Assembly (NCBI RefSeq): GCF_000223985.1
Contig: NZ_AFWV01000015.1
Location: forward strand, 62,001-126,000
DNA: 64,000 nt
Reading direction: 5' to 3'
Origin: Thiocapsa marina 5811
GTDB taxonomy: Bacteria; Pseudomonadota; Gammaproteobacteria; Chromatiales; Chromatiaceae
Positions 36,030 to 45,539 of this stretch are shown here, in pieces. Position numbers and translations under genes: made by a program. Every line of letters begins with the position of its first letter. The stretch's first letter is position 1. Below the pieces are notes generated by a model. It searched no databases and was not told the DNA's origin. It was given only the letters and a program-made list of their open reading frames with translations.

Positions 36030-36742
36030 ACGCCATGATGACCCGTCTCGCCTGTCTCGGATCGCTTGCCCTCGTGCTCGTGGCCGACATCGCCTCCGCG
36101 TCTCCGCCCGCGCAACCCTATGCGCCCGGCATCGAATCGCCCGGCTATGTCTGGAACGCGCCCAACGAGGAGCAGATGATCGCGCTGGCCCATCGCGCCG
36201 ACCCCGCGAACGGCGAGGAGGCCTATGCCGTCTGTCGCGGTTGCCATCAGGCGGATGGCTCGGGTCGCGGCGACGCCATCTATCCGCAGCTGGCCGGCCA
36301 ACACGCGAGTGTCTTGATCAAGCAGATGGTCGACGTGCGCGCGGGGCGGCGCGACAACCCCAAGATGCACCCCTTTGTGGCCGAGTGGGTCGTGTCGTCC
36401 GAGGAGGTCGCCGATATCGCCGCCTATCTGTCGCAGCTCCCGATCCCGCCGACCAATCTAAAAGGCGACGGCACGGCCCTCGCGCGCGGTCAGGCCCTCT
36501 ACGAGAAGGATTGTGCGGCCTGTCACGGCGCGCAGGGCGAGGGCGATGGCGCGGAGTTCTACCCCCGCGTCGCGCATCAGCACGTCAGCTATCTCGACCG
36601 TGAGTCCAAGCTCATTCGCGACGGCGGGCGGCGCAATGCGAATCCCGAGATGGTGAAGGCGATCAAGGGGTACAGCGACGCCGATATCGCGGCGGTGAGC
36701 GACTATATGTCCCGCTTACCGGTTGAATCCCGTCCGGAGTGA
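36026..36742 (+). CDS. Diheme cytochrome c, c4-like (second gene)
   Basis: The 238-aa protein has a signal peptide (LACLGSLALVLVADIASAS), and heme sites CRGCH and CAACH with the same spacing as its neighbour, plus PQLAGQHASVLIKQMVDVRAG. It starts in an ATGA overlap with the previous gene, so the two are co-translated and may act as an electron-transfer pair. The last five residues (ESRPE) and the stop are encoded by the left end of a diverged repeat. Confidence 0.9.
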   Translation: MNAMMTRLACLGSLALVLVADIASASPPAQPYAPGIESPGYVWNAPNEEQMIALAHRADPANGEEAYAVCRGCHQADGSGRGDAIYPQLAGQHASVLIKQMVDVRAGRRDNPKMHPFVAEWVVSSEEVADIAAYLSQLPIPPTNLKGDGTALARGQALYEKDCAACHGAQGEGDGAEFYPRVAHQHVSYLDRESKLIRDGGRRNANPEMVKAIKGYSDADIAAVSDYMSRLPVESRPE

Positions 36743-36810
36743 CGGCTTGTGTACAGCGGGTAAGCGTCGATTGTTGAACCCCAAGAGCTCGGCGCTGGAC
36801 GCGATTCAGA
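36723..36810. repeat. TAAACCGCG-type repeat, diverged copy J
   Basis: The 88-bp unit runs from TTGAATCCCGTCC, followed by CGGAGTGA as in other type 1 units, to GGACGCGATTCA. The ends still pair over most of their length. It codes for the end of the second cytochrome. Confidence 0.6.
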
Positions 36811-36886
36811 AAATGAACCCGCTTTGCTTTTTTCTGTCGCGCCGCGCGTTTCTCCGGTGATATTGCTCGCTCGCCGGGATTGCTCA

Positions 36887-36931
36887 TGACACCGCTCACG
36901 CGGTGTCACGCCTCTCTTGGCGCTCCGCGCC
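36887..36931. repeat. Paired-hairpin motif, copy 2
   Basis: TGACACCGCTC/ACGCGGTGTCA at 36887-36908 and GGCGCTCCGCGCC at 36919-36931. The arrangement and the following GTGCCGC match the copy beside the group II intron at 16605-16650. It lies upstream of the Aas fusion gene. Confidence 0.7.
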
Positions 36932-37037
36932 GGGTGCCGCTTCGGCCGGAGTGATGCACGAGGCCCGTCCGCGGCAATCACGCGGTCCACAGGTCAGAAC
37001 GACAACAATCTCGGTCGACGCCAGGGGGCGCATTCGC

Positions 37038-40000
37038 ATGGGTCAGCTCTTCCGCATCACCGGTTTCGTCGCCTATATCGGCATGATCTTTCTCAATGCC
37101 TTCGTGGACTTGGGTCACAAGATCATCATCCAGAATACGCTCTTCAAGACCTATGACGGCGATGCCCAGATCCTGCTGACGGCGATCGTCAATGCCCTGA
37201 TCCTGCTGCCCTTCGTCCTGCTGTTCACGCCGTCCGGCTACCTCGCGGACCGTTTCCCCAAGCATCTGGTGATGCGCGCGAGCGCTTGGGTGGCGGTCGC
37301 CGTCACGCTCGCCATTACGCTCTTCTATTATCTGGGCTGGTTCTGGGCGGCCTTCGCCATGACGTTCCTGTTGGCGGTGCAGAGCGCCTTCTATTCCCCG
37401 GCCAAGTACGGCTATATCAAGGAGCTGGTCGGCAAGGAGGCGCTCGCCTCGGCCAACGGCTGGGTCCAGGCGACGACCACCACGGCGATCCTGGCGGGGA
37501 TCTTCTTCTTCTCGATCCTCTTCGAGGGACGTCTGGCCGGCACGAGCTACACCACGCCGGACGAGGTGATGGGGATGATGGCGCCGATCGGCTGGGCACT
37601 GGTTGCCGGCGCCTTGATCGAGGTCGTGTTGGCCTACCGTCTGCCCGTGCGCGCGCCCGGCAGCGAGATGCGATTCGTCTGGCCGGATTACGCCACCGGT
37701 CGTTATCTGCGAAACAATCTGCACGCCGCTTGGGACAACCAGGTGATCTGGCTCTCCATCGTGGGGCTGGCGGTCTTCTGGTCGATTGCGCAGGTGATCC
37801 TCGCCGCCTTCCCGGCGTTCGCAAAGGAAACGCTCGGCGAGACCAACACAGTAGTGATTCAAGGCGTTCTCGCCTGCTCAGGGATCGGCATCATCCTGGG
37901 CTCGGTCGTCGCCGGGCGGGTCTCGCGCAATCACATCGAGACCGGTCTGATCCCGGTCGGTGCGCTCGGCGTGGCGGCGGCGCTCTTTGTCCTGCCGGGA
38001 CTGGGATCGGCTTGGGCGCACGGGCTGAACTTTCTGCTGCTCGGTTTCCTCGGCGGTGTCTTTCTGGTGCCGCTCAACGCCCTGATCCAGTTCAATGCCG
38101 GCGAGACAGGGCTCGGGCGCGTGCTCGCGGCCAACAACTTCATCCAGAACATCGTGATGCTGAGCTTCCTCGGACTCACGGTACTGGCGGCCTATCTGCA
38201 GATCGGCGGTTTGACGGTGATGCTCGCGCTCGCCGTCGTCGCGCTCTGCGGGGCCATCTACACCCTCTATCAGCTGCCGCAGTCGATGGTGCGCTTCCTG
38301 ATGATGCGCGCCATGTCGACCCATTATCGCCTCGACGTGATCGGCTTGAAGAACATGCCCGCCCAGGGCGGCGTCTTGATGCTCGGCAACCACATCAGTT
38401 GGGTCGACTGGGCGATGGTGCAGATGGCCAGCCCGCGGCCGGTGCGCTTCGTGATGGAGCGGGTGATCTACGAGCGCTGGTATCTGCGCTGGTTTCTGGA
38501 TTTCTTCGGTGTGGTGCCGATCTCGGGCGGGCGCAGCCGCGAGGCGATCGAGACCGTCTCTCGGTTGCTCGACGCCGGCGAGGTGGTCTGCATCTTCCCG
38601 GAAGGCACGATCAGCAAGAACGGGCAGCTCTCCGAGTTCAAGCGTGGCTTCGAGAAATCCGCCCGCGCGGCCACGTCCGGCATCATCCTGCCCTTCTACC
38701 TGCGTGGTCTGTGGGGGAGCCGCTTCTCCTATGCCAAGGAGAAGCTCAAGGCCAGTCGCAGCGAGGGCCGAACCCGCGACGTGCTGGTCGCCTTCGGCCG
38801 GCCGCTGTCACGCGAGGCGAGCGCGGAGCAGGTCAAGCAGGCGGTCTTCGAGCTCTCGGTGACCTCCTGGCAAACCCATATCGCGACCCTGCCGACGCTC
38901 CCCGCGGCCTGGCTCGCGGCCGCGAAACGGCGTCTCGGAGAAGTGGCCGTGATCGACTCGATCGGGACGCGCCTGACCAATCGGCGCCTGATCGCGGCGG
39001 TCCTCTTGTTCGCACGCCGGATCAAGCGTCTCGCCCCGGAGCCGGCCGTCGGCATCCTGTTGCCCGCGAGCAGTGCCGCGGCCATCGCCAATCTGGCCGC
39101 ACTGCTCGTCGGCAAGCAGGTAGTCAATCTGAACTACACCGCGAGCAGCGAGGCGCTCCTGGCCGGGATGCGCAACGCCGGCGTGCGCCATGTGATCACC
39201 TCGGATCGCTTCCTGGCCAAGCTGCAACAGCGCGGGATCGACCTGGACACGGTTTTCGCGGAGGCGACGCTGCATCCGATGGAAGGGCTGCGCGCCGAGA
39301 TCGGCAAGGCGGAGGCGCTGGCCTTCCTGGGTATAGGCATCCTACTGCCCGCAGGGCTCTTGCTCCGGCTCTTCGGACGGCCCGGTCGCCCAGACGACAC
39401 CGCGGCCATCCTCTTCTCCAGCGGCAGCGAGGGCACGCCCAAGGGGATCGAGCTCAGCCATCGCAACATCATGGCCAACGTGCGCCAGATCGCGGATGTG
39501 CTCAACACCGAGCCGGGCGATCTCATCCTCGCCAACCTGCCGCCCTTCCATGCGTTCGGGCTGACGGTCACCACCTTCTTGCCGCTGCTCGAAGGTATCC
39601 CGATGGTCTGCCATCCCGATCCCACGGACGCGGTCGGCACCGCCAAGGCGATTGCCCGTTATCGCGCGACCGTGTTGTGCAGCACCTCGACCTTCCTGCG
39701 ACTCTATATCCGCAATCAGCGTGTTCATCCCCTGATGCTCCAGTCCGTGCGTGTCGTGGTCGCCGGCGCGGAACGGCTCGCCCCGGAGGTGCGCGACGCC
39801 TTCGCGCTCAAGTTCAACAAGCCGATCTACGAGGGCTATGGTGCGACCGAGACCACGCCGGTCGCCAGCGTCAACGTCCCGGACGCACTCGAGACCGAGA
39901 CCTGGAAGATCCAATCCGGCTCGCGTCCCGGCACCGTGGGTCTGCCGCTGCCCGGCACCAGCTTCCGCATCGTCGACCCCGAGACCCTGGCGACCCTGCC

Positions 40001-40484
40001 GCCCGGCGAGGATGGGCTGATCCTCATCGGCGGTGTTCAGGTGATGAAGGGCTATCTCAACGACCCGGAGAGGACCGCGGACGCGGTGGTCGAGCTGGAC
40101 GGCCAGCGCTGGTACAAGACCGGAGACAAGGGCCATCTGGACCCGGACGGCTTCCTCACCATCGTCGATCGCTATTCGCGCTTCGCCAAGCTGGGCGGGG
40201 AGATGATCAGCCTGGGCGCGGTCGAGGATCAGATCCGCCGCATCCTCGCCCAACCCGAGCTGGAGCTGGCCGCCGTCAACCTCCCCGACGAGCGCAAGGG
40301 CGAGCGCATTCTGCTTTTGGTGGCCGGCGAGATCGATGCCGATGGCCTGCGCAAGCAGCTGCTCGAGGCCGGGATGAATCCGCTGAGCATCCCCGCCGAG
40401 GTGCTGCAGGTCGAGGGGATCCCCAAGCTCGGCAGCGGAAAGACCGACTTCGGCGCGGCCAAGCGGCTGGCGCTGGCCGCTTGA
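37038..40484 (+). CDS. aas: Lysophospholipid transporter/acyltransferase/acyl-ACP synthetase fusion
   Basis: The 1148-aa protein joins three activities that recycle lysophospholipid at the inner membrane. Residues about 1-410 form a 12-helix LplT-like MFS flippase (LADRFPKHLVMRAS). Residues about 420-620 are a PlsC-type acyltransferase with GNHISWVDWA (HX4D) and FPEGTISKNG. Residues about 650-1140 are an AMP-forming acyl-ACP synthetase with ILFSSGSEGTPKGIELSH, YGATETTP and KTGDKGHLD. In E. coli lplT and aas are separate. The ATG at 37038 is chosen because the first helix starts there. Confidence 0.94.
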   Translation: MGQLFRITGFVAYIGMIFLNAFVDLGHKIIIQNTLFKTYDGDAQILLTAIVNALILLPFVLLFTPSGYLADRFPKHLVMRASAWVAVAVTLAITLFYYLGWFWAAFAMTFLLAVQSAFYSPAKYGYIKELVGKEALASANGWVQATTTTAILAGIFFFSILFEGRLAGTSYTTPDEVMGMMAPIGWALVAGALIEVVLAYRLPVRAPGSEMRFVWPDYATGRYLRNNLHAAWDNQVIWLSIVGLAVFWSIAQVILAAFPAFAKETLGETNTVVIQGVLACSGIGIILGSVVAGRVSRNHIETGLIPVGALGVAAALFVLPGLGSAWAHGLNFLLLGFLGGVFLVPLNALIQFNAGETGLGRVLAANNFIQNIVMLSFLGLTVLAAYLQIGGLTVMLALAVVALCGAIYTLYQLPQSMVRFLMMRAMSTHYRLDVIGLKNMPAQGGVLMLGNHISWVDWAMVQMASPRPVRFVMERVIYERWYLRWFLDFFGVVPISGGRSREAIETVSRLLDAGEVVCIFPEGTISKNGQLSEFKRGFEKSARAATSGIILPFYLRGLWGSRFSYAKEKLKASRSEGRTRDVLVAFGRPLSREASAEQVKQAVFELSVTSWQTHIATLPTLPAAWLAAAKRRLGEVAVIDSIGTRLTNRRLIAAVLLFARRIKRLAPEPAVGILLPASSAAAIANLAALLVGKQVVNLNYTASSEALLAGMRNAGVRHVITSDRFLAKLQQRGIDLDTVFAEATLHPMEGLRAEIGKAEALAFLGIGILLPAGLLLRLFGRPGRPDDTAAILFSSGSEGTPKGIELSHRNIMANVRQIADVLNTEPGDLILANLPPFHAFGLTVTTFLPLLEGIPMVCHPDPTDAVGTAKAIARYRATVLCSTSTFLRLYIRNQRVHPLMLQSVRVVVAGAERLAPEVRDAFALKFNKPIYEGYGATETTPVASVNVPDALETETWKIQSGSRPGTVGLPLPGTSFRIVDPETLATLPPGEDGLILIGGVQVMKGYLNDPERTADAVVELDGQRWYKTGDKGHLDPDGFLTIVDRYSRFAKLGGEMISLGAVEDQIRRILAQPELELAAVNLPDERKGERILLLVAGEIDADGLRKQLLEAGMNPLSIPAEVLQVEGIPKLGSGKTDFGAAKRLALAA

Positions 40485-40628
40485 GGCGGCAGCCCCCGGG
40501 ATCGTCGACTTGCAGTCGACCTCTTCCGCCGATTTGAAGGCCAGCGGCCCAAGCCCGACGCCGGCACTGGTCGACTGCGCTGCGATTGTCCAGGGGCCGG
40601 TCCGATGAGCAGGTTCGGGCCTCTGAGC

Positions 40629-40634
40629 TATACT
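40629..40634 (+). promoter_or_regulatory. Candidate -10 box upstream of hsp20
   Basis: TATACT lies 32 bp before the hsp20 ATG. No good -35 for the housekeeping or heat-shock sigma factor is seen at the right distance, so this is tentative. Confidence 0.3.
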
Positions 40635-40665
40635 TTAAGTGGGAATAGAGGACAGGAGGACTGCC

Positions 40666-41172
40666 ATGAAAACCAAGAGCAAAGCGATTGGCGAAGCGGT
40701 CCCGCGTCGGGAGACGACACTCTTCGACGAGATGGATCGCGCCTTCGATGATCTGATGTTGGGCGGCACGCCGCGCGGCTGGCGCCATGGGTGGATGCAC
40801 CCGTTCCGGGAGATGTGGCCGGAGTGGGCGCGCCTCGAGCAGACGGTGGAGATGACCCCGCGGGTCGACTTGATCGATCGCGAAGATGAGGTCTTGGTGC
40901 GCGCCGAGGTGCCTGGCGTCGAGAAAAAGGACCTCGAAATCGAGCTGGTCGGCCAGGTGTTGACGCTCAAAGGCGAGCGCAAGCATGAGGAGACCGAAGA
41001 GAAGGGCACCTACTACCGGTCCGAGATCGCGCGCGGCAGTTTCGTGCGGTCGCTGCGACTGCCGGAGAACGTGGACCTGGAGAACGCCAAGGCCGAGTTC
41101 AAGGACGGCGTGCTCGAGGTCCATCTGCCGAAGACCGAAAAGACGGAGCGTCGGCGGATCGAGGTTGCGTAG
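40666..41172 (+). CDS. Small heat-shock protein, Hsp20/alpha-crystallin family
   Basis: The 168-aa protein is an ATP-independent holdase chaperone. The alpha-crystallin domain runs from about residue 60 to 155: PRVDLIDREDEVLVRAEVPGVEKKDLEIEL, LTLKGERKHEETEEKGTYYRSE, and FVRSLRLPENVDLENAKAEFKDGVLEVHLPK, ending with a short RRRIEVA tail in place of the classic IxI. AGGAGGA lies 6 bp before the ATG at 40666. A strong terminator follows 52 bp after the stop. Confidence 0.94.
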   Translation: MKTKSKAIGEAVPRRETTLFDEMDRAFDDLMLGGTPRGWRHGWMHPFREMWPEWARLEQTVEMTPRVDLIDREDEVLVRAEVPGVEKKDLEIELVGQVLTLKGERKHEETEEKGTYYRSEIARGSFVRSLRLPENVDLENAKAEFKDGVLEVHLPKTEKTERRRIEVA

Positions 41173-41223
41173 TCATAGACAAGGCGCCTGGAGCGCCCAT
41201 CGCACACCATCGCGTGTGCGCCG

Positions 41224-41271
41224 ACCGCCCCCGGTCATCCGCGAGAACGGATGTCGGGGGCGGTCTTTTTG
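41224..41271 (+). terminator. Rho-independent terminator after hsp20
   Basis: ACCGCCCCCG and CGGGGGCGGT form a 10-bp stem, followed by TCTTTTT. It separates hsp20 from folK. Confidence 0.92.
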
Positions 41272-41294
41272 CGGATGCGTTCGAGGCGCCCTTC

Positions 41295-41912
41295 ATGATC
41301 CCCACTGACCTCTCCTCCGGCCGGTTGACACTCGGTGTACCGGCGACCGTCTGGATCGGCCTCGGAAGCAATCTTCAGGAGCCGGAGCGACAGGTGAGGG
41401 CGGCCCTCGGCGAGCTGGCCGCGCTGCCCGAAACTTGTCTGCGAGCCGCCTCGCGCCTGTATCGAACCGCGCCCGTCGGCCCGCCCGGACAACCCGACTA
41501 CATCAACGCGGCGGCCCGTCTCAAGACCCGGCTGGCACCGCAGGCACTCCTGGCGGAGCTCCATCGGATCGAGCTGGCTCACGGCCGTCTGCGCGACGGC
41601 ACCCGCTGGGGGCCGCGTATCCTGGATCTCGACATCCTCGTCTACGGCGACGCACGCCTCGACGTCCCCGGCCTGACGATCCCGCATCCGGAGATTGCCC
41701 GACGCGCCTTCGTGCTCGTCCCGCTGGCCGATGTGGCGTCGCCCGATCTTGCGATTCCGGGTGTCGGGATCTTGGCCGAGCTGCTCGGGCGCTGCGGGCG
41801 CGACGGGGTGGAGCCTTTGGTTGACCAGGCGGCAAGCGTGGACCTGTCCCCGATCGGGTCGGGCGCCACCGGGCGCCTCGAGGAACGCAGTAAGACCAAC
41901 TGGGGCAAGTAG
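41295..41912 (+). CDS. folK: 2-Amino-4-hydroxy-6-hydroxymethyldihydropteridine pyrophosphokinase
   Basis: Transfers pyrophosphate from ATP to the pterin alcohol in folate synthesis. The 205-aa protein has VWIGLGSNLQEPERQV, the loop RTAPVGPPGQPDYINAA, and RWGPRILDLDILVYGD with the magnesium-binding DxD, then IPHPEIARRAFVLVPLADV. The start is uncertain; the ATG at 41295 is closest before homology. pabB, another folate gene, lies 1.6 kb on, with a methyltransferase gene in between. Confidence 0.95.
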   Translation: MIPTDLSSGRLTLGVPATVWIGLGSNLQEPERQVRAALGELAALPETCLRAASRLYRTAPVGPPGQPDYINAAARLKTRLAPQALLAELHRIELAHGRLRDGTRWGPRILDLDILVYGDARLDVPGLTIPHPEIARRAFVLVPLADVASPDLAIPGVGILAELLGRCGRDGVEPLVDQAASVDLSPIGSGATGRLEERSKTNWGK

Positions 41913-41956
41913 GGCGGGGCTCTCACGCTCACCGCACTGGTCTTGTCCGGTCTGCG

Positions 41957-43246
41957 CTACCCTTGCGCGACGAACGGGCCCTCTGCTGCGCATTCGGTTT
42001 CTCGGCGGTCGGGCCGGGGGAGGCTCGGCACCGGTTTGATGTCCTCGGCCCGGAGGCTTGTGCCGGGCAGCACGCAGTCCGCGACCTCGGGCTTCTCGCC
42101 CGTGAACATCCACTCGACGACATGAGCGAGCTGGTAAGAGATCAGCGGCGGGACCGCATCCCCGATGTGGCGGTACTGATTGGACAACGACACGCCGCCG
42201 AACCGGAATTGCTCAGGAAACCCTTGAAGGAGTGCGAGCTCCCGGAGGGTGCAGAGTCGATGCTGCTCCGGATGGCTGTAGCGTCCGTTGCCGACGTGTG
42301 CGCATTCGCGCTTGATCGTGACCGCCGGTCGGTTCCATGCCATGCGTCCGTAGACATCCGGGTGGGATCCGAAGTCTCGGGCTGCGACGCAGCGTTTCAT
42401 CGCGGGCGTCATGAGGCGGTCAGCGTCTCGATGGTCCCGAAGATCGATCCACGAGCCTCCGTCGACAGGGATCGCATGCAGGCGAGCGAGCGTTGCGTCG
42501 TTCATCCCGGGCGAGACGTGGAAGGGATCCTCCGGGTGGCGCGCTCCCGCGGTCACCGGCGGCAGGTGACCGATGCCTCGGCGCACGTGGGTGGCCGTGC
42601 GCTCGACCTCGTAGCCGTGCCAGAGGTCTTCGAGGCCCTTCGCGCCGATCGGGAGGCGTGTTGCGATCACCAAGGCGCGCTCCCGTCGCTGGGGGAGGCC
42701 GAATCTGTCCAGCATATGGATCGTCGCGCGCACATCGTAGCCCATCCGCTCGAGCTGGCGACGAAGCTCGCGGAAGTGATGCGCGAAGTTGCCCTTCAGG
42801 ATCTCTCGGGCGTTCTCCATGACGAGAACTCGCGGCCTGAGTGTGCGCACCCAGTGCGCCGTGCGCAGCACCAAGCTGTTGCGGTCGTCGTCATCCAGGT
42901 GATTGTTTGGATTTGCCCGAGAGAATCCGGTGCAGGGTGGGCACGCAGACAAGACGTCCAGATCCTGCCCGCCGATGAAGTCGCGCCTCGCCGCCTCGAT
43001 CAGGGTATCGTCGACCCGGCCGAGATCGATCGAGACCGGCGCAAGATCGAGATTGAGCCGAAACGTCTCGTTGCAGCCCGAGCGACCATTCCCGCTGCTT
43101 GGCTTGCCTCGTTCGCCGTCGAATGCGGCGACGACCCGAAACGACGGGTGCGCGTGGAAGCCGTAGCTCATGCCGCCTGCGCCCGAGAAGAGATCGATCA
43201 ATGTGCGGCGGCGATTTTTGCTCGGGCGGAGAAGGGGCATCGACAA
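41957..43246 (-). CDS. dcm: Orphan DNA (cytosine-5-)-methyltransferase
   Basis: The 429-aa protein has the C5-methyltransferase motifs: DLFSGAGGMSYGF (I), SACPPCTGFSRANP (IV, catalytic PC), MENAREIL (VI), RFGLPQRRERALVIA (VIII), and GDAVPPLISYQLA (X). The target-recognition region between VIII and IX is about 100 residues, so one short site is expected. No restriction endonuclease or Vsr gene is next to it. It lies on the - strand between folK and pabB, which suggests insertion. Confidence 0.92.
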   Translation of the reverse strand: MSMPLLRPSKNRRRTLIDLFSGAGGMSYGFHAHPSFRVVAAFDGERGKPSSGNGRSGCNETFRLNLDLAPVSIDLGRVDDTLIEAARRDFIGGQDLDVLSACPPCTGFSRANPNNHLDDDDRNSLVLRTAHWVRTLRPRVLVMENAREILKGNFAHHFRELRRQLERMGYDVRATIHMLDRFGLPQRRERALVIATRLPIGAKGLEDLWHGYEVERTATHVRRGIGHLPPVTAGARHPEDPFHVSPGMNDATLARLHAIPVDGGSWIDLRDHRDADRLMTPAMKRCVAARDFGSHPDVYGRMAWNRPAVTIKRECAHVGNGRYSHPEQHRLCTLRELALLQGFPEQFRFGGVSLSNQYRHIGDAVPPLISYQLAHVVEWMFTGEKPEVADCVLPGTSLRAEDIKPVPSLPRPDRRETECAAEGPFVAQG

Positions 43247-43401
43247 GACTTCCTGGTGGCGAACGAAAGAGCCCGAGTCAGGGCCGCAGGGCCTTGGGGT
43301 GGCGGCGGATGAGACGAGCGATCAGGATGTCACCGACGATCGCTGTTGCAAGCCTCCCGACCACGCGTGCCCGGACGATCTGCAGGGGATGTAGGTGCCA
43401 C

Positions 43402-43468
43402 TCAACCGCGTCCAGAGCGAGATGCCCGCTTTCCCGGGCATCCCTTAGTGCGTCCCGACACGGCTTAC
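43402..43468. repeat. TAAACCGCG-type repeat, degraded copy G
   Basis: TCAACCGCGTCCAGAGCGAGATGC resembles the type 1 left part (shown in two words: left end then CAGAGCGAGATGC), and GACACGGCTTA resembles the right end. The unit is about 20 bp shorter than others and pairs poorly. The gap 43247-43539 otherwise holds only a short - strand open frame with no recognisable family. Confidence 0.5.
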
Positions 43469-43539
43469 AACCATGCACGGCCGGGTGTCTTGGTTCCCGG
43501 AAGTTGTCCTAAAAATCTCCAATCGCCGGATTCCGATCG

Positions 43540-44919
43540 ATGCCCCCCAGCATACGCGAGTTTCCCTATCGGCCCGACAGCAGTCCATTCTTCGAAACCC
43601 TGCTCGGCCGCGCTTGGCCCGTCTTTCTCGATAGTGGCCGGCCCGCGAGCATGCTGGGGCGTCACGATATCCTGTGCGCGGACCCACGCGTCACCTTGGT
43701 CACGCGCGGGCATTGGACCGAGATTCGAGACGCGCACGGCGTGCGCACCTCCTCCGCGGATCCCTTCGCGTTGCTGGATGCGGCGCTTGGACCGCAGCGG
43801 CCCCGCGTTCCGGGTCTGCCCTTCCGGGGGGGCGCGATCGGCTACTTCGCCTATGATCTCGCCCGGCGACTGGAGCGCCTCCCGAGCTTGGCCGAAGACG
43901 CGGAGGGCATCCCGGACATGGCAGTCGGGATCTATGACTGGGCGCTTGTGGTGGATCACGCGCGCTGCCGTTCACGGCTCGTCGCGCAGGATCCGGCTTG
44001 CCTCGACGAGCTCTTCGAGCGGCTGATCCGCGGCCTGTCTGCCCCGGCCCCGGCTGCCGGTGTTTTCCGTGTCTTGGCGCCCGTTCGGTCCAACCTCAGC
44101 CGCGGGGCTTATCTGAGCGCATTCGACCGCATCCGGAGCTATTTGTACGAGGGTGACTGCTACCAGGTCAATTTCGCCCAACGCTTCGCTGCCCCTGCGC
44201 AAGGCGACGCCTGGCAGGCATACAAGGGTCTTCGGCGGCTGAATCCCGCGCCGTTCGGGGCCTATCTTGCGACACCCGACTGCCGAATCCTCTGCTCCTC
44301 GCCCGAGCGTTTCCTGCGGGTACGCGGCGACCGGGTCGAGACCAAGCCGATCAAAGGGACACGGCCGCGCGGGGTCCACCCCGCCGAGGACCGAGGGCTC
44401 GCGGAGTCACTGCACCGAAGCCCCAAGGATCGAGCCGAGAACCTCATGATCGTCGACCTGCTGCGCAACGATCTCGGCAAGGTCTGCGCCATCGGCAGCG
44501 TGCATGTCCCGGCGCTCTTCGAGGTGGAGAGCTATACGCGGGTTCATCATCTGGTCAGCACGGTCCGCGGGCGTCTCGCCGAGGGGCGAAACGCCGTGGA
44601 TCTTCTGCGTGCCTGTTTTCCGGGCGGATCCGTCACCGGTGCCCCCAAGCTCCGCGCCATGGAGATCATCGAGGAGTTGGAGCCGCACCGTCGCGGGGTT
44701 TATTGCGGCGCCATCGGCTATCTCGGCTACGACGGTGCGATGGACACCAACATCGCCATCCGCACCCTGGTCCATTCGGCCGGTGTCATCCGACTCTGGG
44801 CCGGCGGTGGCATCGTAGCCGACTCGGACCCCGAGGCCGAGTATCGCGAAACCTACGACAAGGCGGCCCCTTTGCTTGAACTTCTGGAAAGGCTACGTCG
44901 CCGGGAGATAGAGGTTTGA
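43540..44919 (+). CDS. pabB: Aminodeoxychorismate synthase component I
   Basis: Converts chorismate with ammonia from PabA into aminodeoxychorismate, the precursor of p-aminobenzoate and folate. The 459-aa protein has the chorismate-binding fold with CSSPERFLRV, the lysine-containing PIKGTRPRG that marks PabB rather than TrpE, RAENLMIVDLLRNDLGKV, and CFPGGSVTGAPKLRAMEII. IRTLVHSAGVIRLWAGGGIV and EYRETYDKA complete the active site. No pabA is nearby. Confidence 0.94.
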   Translation: MPPSIREFPYRPDSSPFFETLLGRAWPVFLDSGRPASMLGRHDILCADPRVTLVTRGHWTEIRDAHGVRTSSADPFALLDAALGPQRPRVPGLPFRGGAIGYFAYDLARRLERLPSLAEDAEGIPDMAVGIYDWALVVDHARCRSRLVAQDPACLDELFERLIRGLSAPAPAAGVFRVLAPVRSNLSRGAYLSAFDRIRSYLYEGDCYQVNFAQRFAAPAQGDAWQAYKGLRRLNPAPFGAYLATPDCRILCSSPERFLRVRGDRVETKPIKGTRPRGVHPAEDRGLAESLHRSPKDRAENLMIVDLLRNDLGKVCAIGSVHVPALFEVESYTRVHHLVSTVRGRLAEGRNAVDLLRACFPGGSVTGAPKLRAMEIIEELEPHRRGVYCGAIGYLGYDGAMDTNIAIRTLVHSAGVIRLWAGGGIVADSDPEAEYRETYDKAAPLLELLERLRRREIEV

Positions 44920-45028
44920 GTGCCGGGACGAGGCATCTCGATGAATCCACGCGAGGGTTGTCGAACGCGGTCAGTCTCCAACTACGGCGCCGGGGCATTC
45001 GACGAAGTCGAAACCCATCCGACACATT

Positions 45029-45403
45029 TCATCGGACGACATCGATACGGGAGGCGAAGCAATAGCCATTGTGGCGGCGACTGTCGTCAATGATGACCAA
45101 GACGCTCTTGTTCGTGGCGAGGGCGAGCTGTGCCTGGTCCAACATCCGAAACCCTCTGACCGCATCCGTGAAGTGACCGCTGCAGCTGAAGCTCACCCAG
45201 TCGGCGAGGCATGCCGGCAAGACGTCCTGGGGATCGGCACTGAGGGCGGCCATGCAGCCGCCGTAAGTGTTGTCGGCCGTGGTCAAAACCCGATTGACCT
45301 GGGCCGAAATCATGGCCTCCGCCGCGATAACCACATTGGTGGTTAAAATGGAAAGCAGGAACGCAGCGACGACCGCTTTCTTGGTGATCGAAACAAAATT
45401 CAT
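45029..45403 (-). CDS. Small exported protein of unknown function
   Basis: The 124-aa protein has a signal peptide (AVVAAFLLSILTTNVVIAAEA) followed by a compact domain with YGGCMAAL, CLADWVSFSCSGHFTD, ALATNKSVLVIIDDSRRHNG and YCFASRIDVVR. Five cysteines suggest disulfides in the periplasm. I recall similar C-terminal sequences in unannotated proteins of other gammaproteobacteria but no function. The start at ATG 45403 places the signal peptide properly. Confidence 0.75.
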   Translation of the reverse strand: MNFVSITKKAVVAAFLLSILTTNVVIAAEAMISAQVNRVLTTADNTYGGCMAALSADPQDVLPACLADWVSFSCSGHFTDAVRGFRMLDQAQLALATNKSVLVIIDDSRRHNGYCFASRIDVVR

Positions 45404-45539
45404 CGGTGCCCCCGGCATTTTTCCGCGTTTTACGTCATTGAAGAGCTGATGATGCTGAGCGTCTGGCCGCATACCCAGATAAAACTATAGGGTGACGATA
45501 GCAATCGGGGTTCGCGCTGAAACCCGCATGTCCAACTCC

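Noticed and set aside
37286-40537. 1083-codon open frame in another + frame
   Set aside because: A frame-shifted shadow of the LplT-PlsC-Aas fusion with no recognisable domains.
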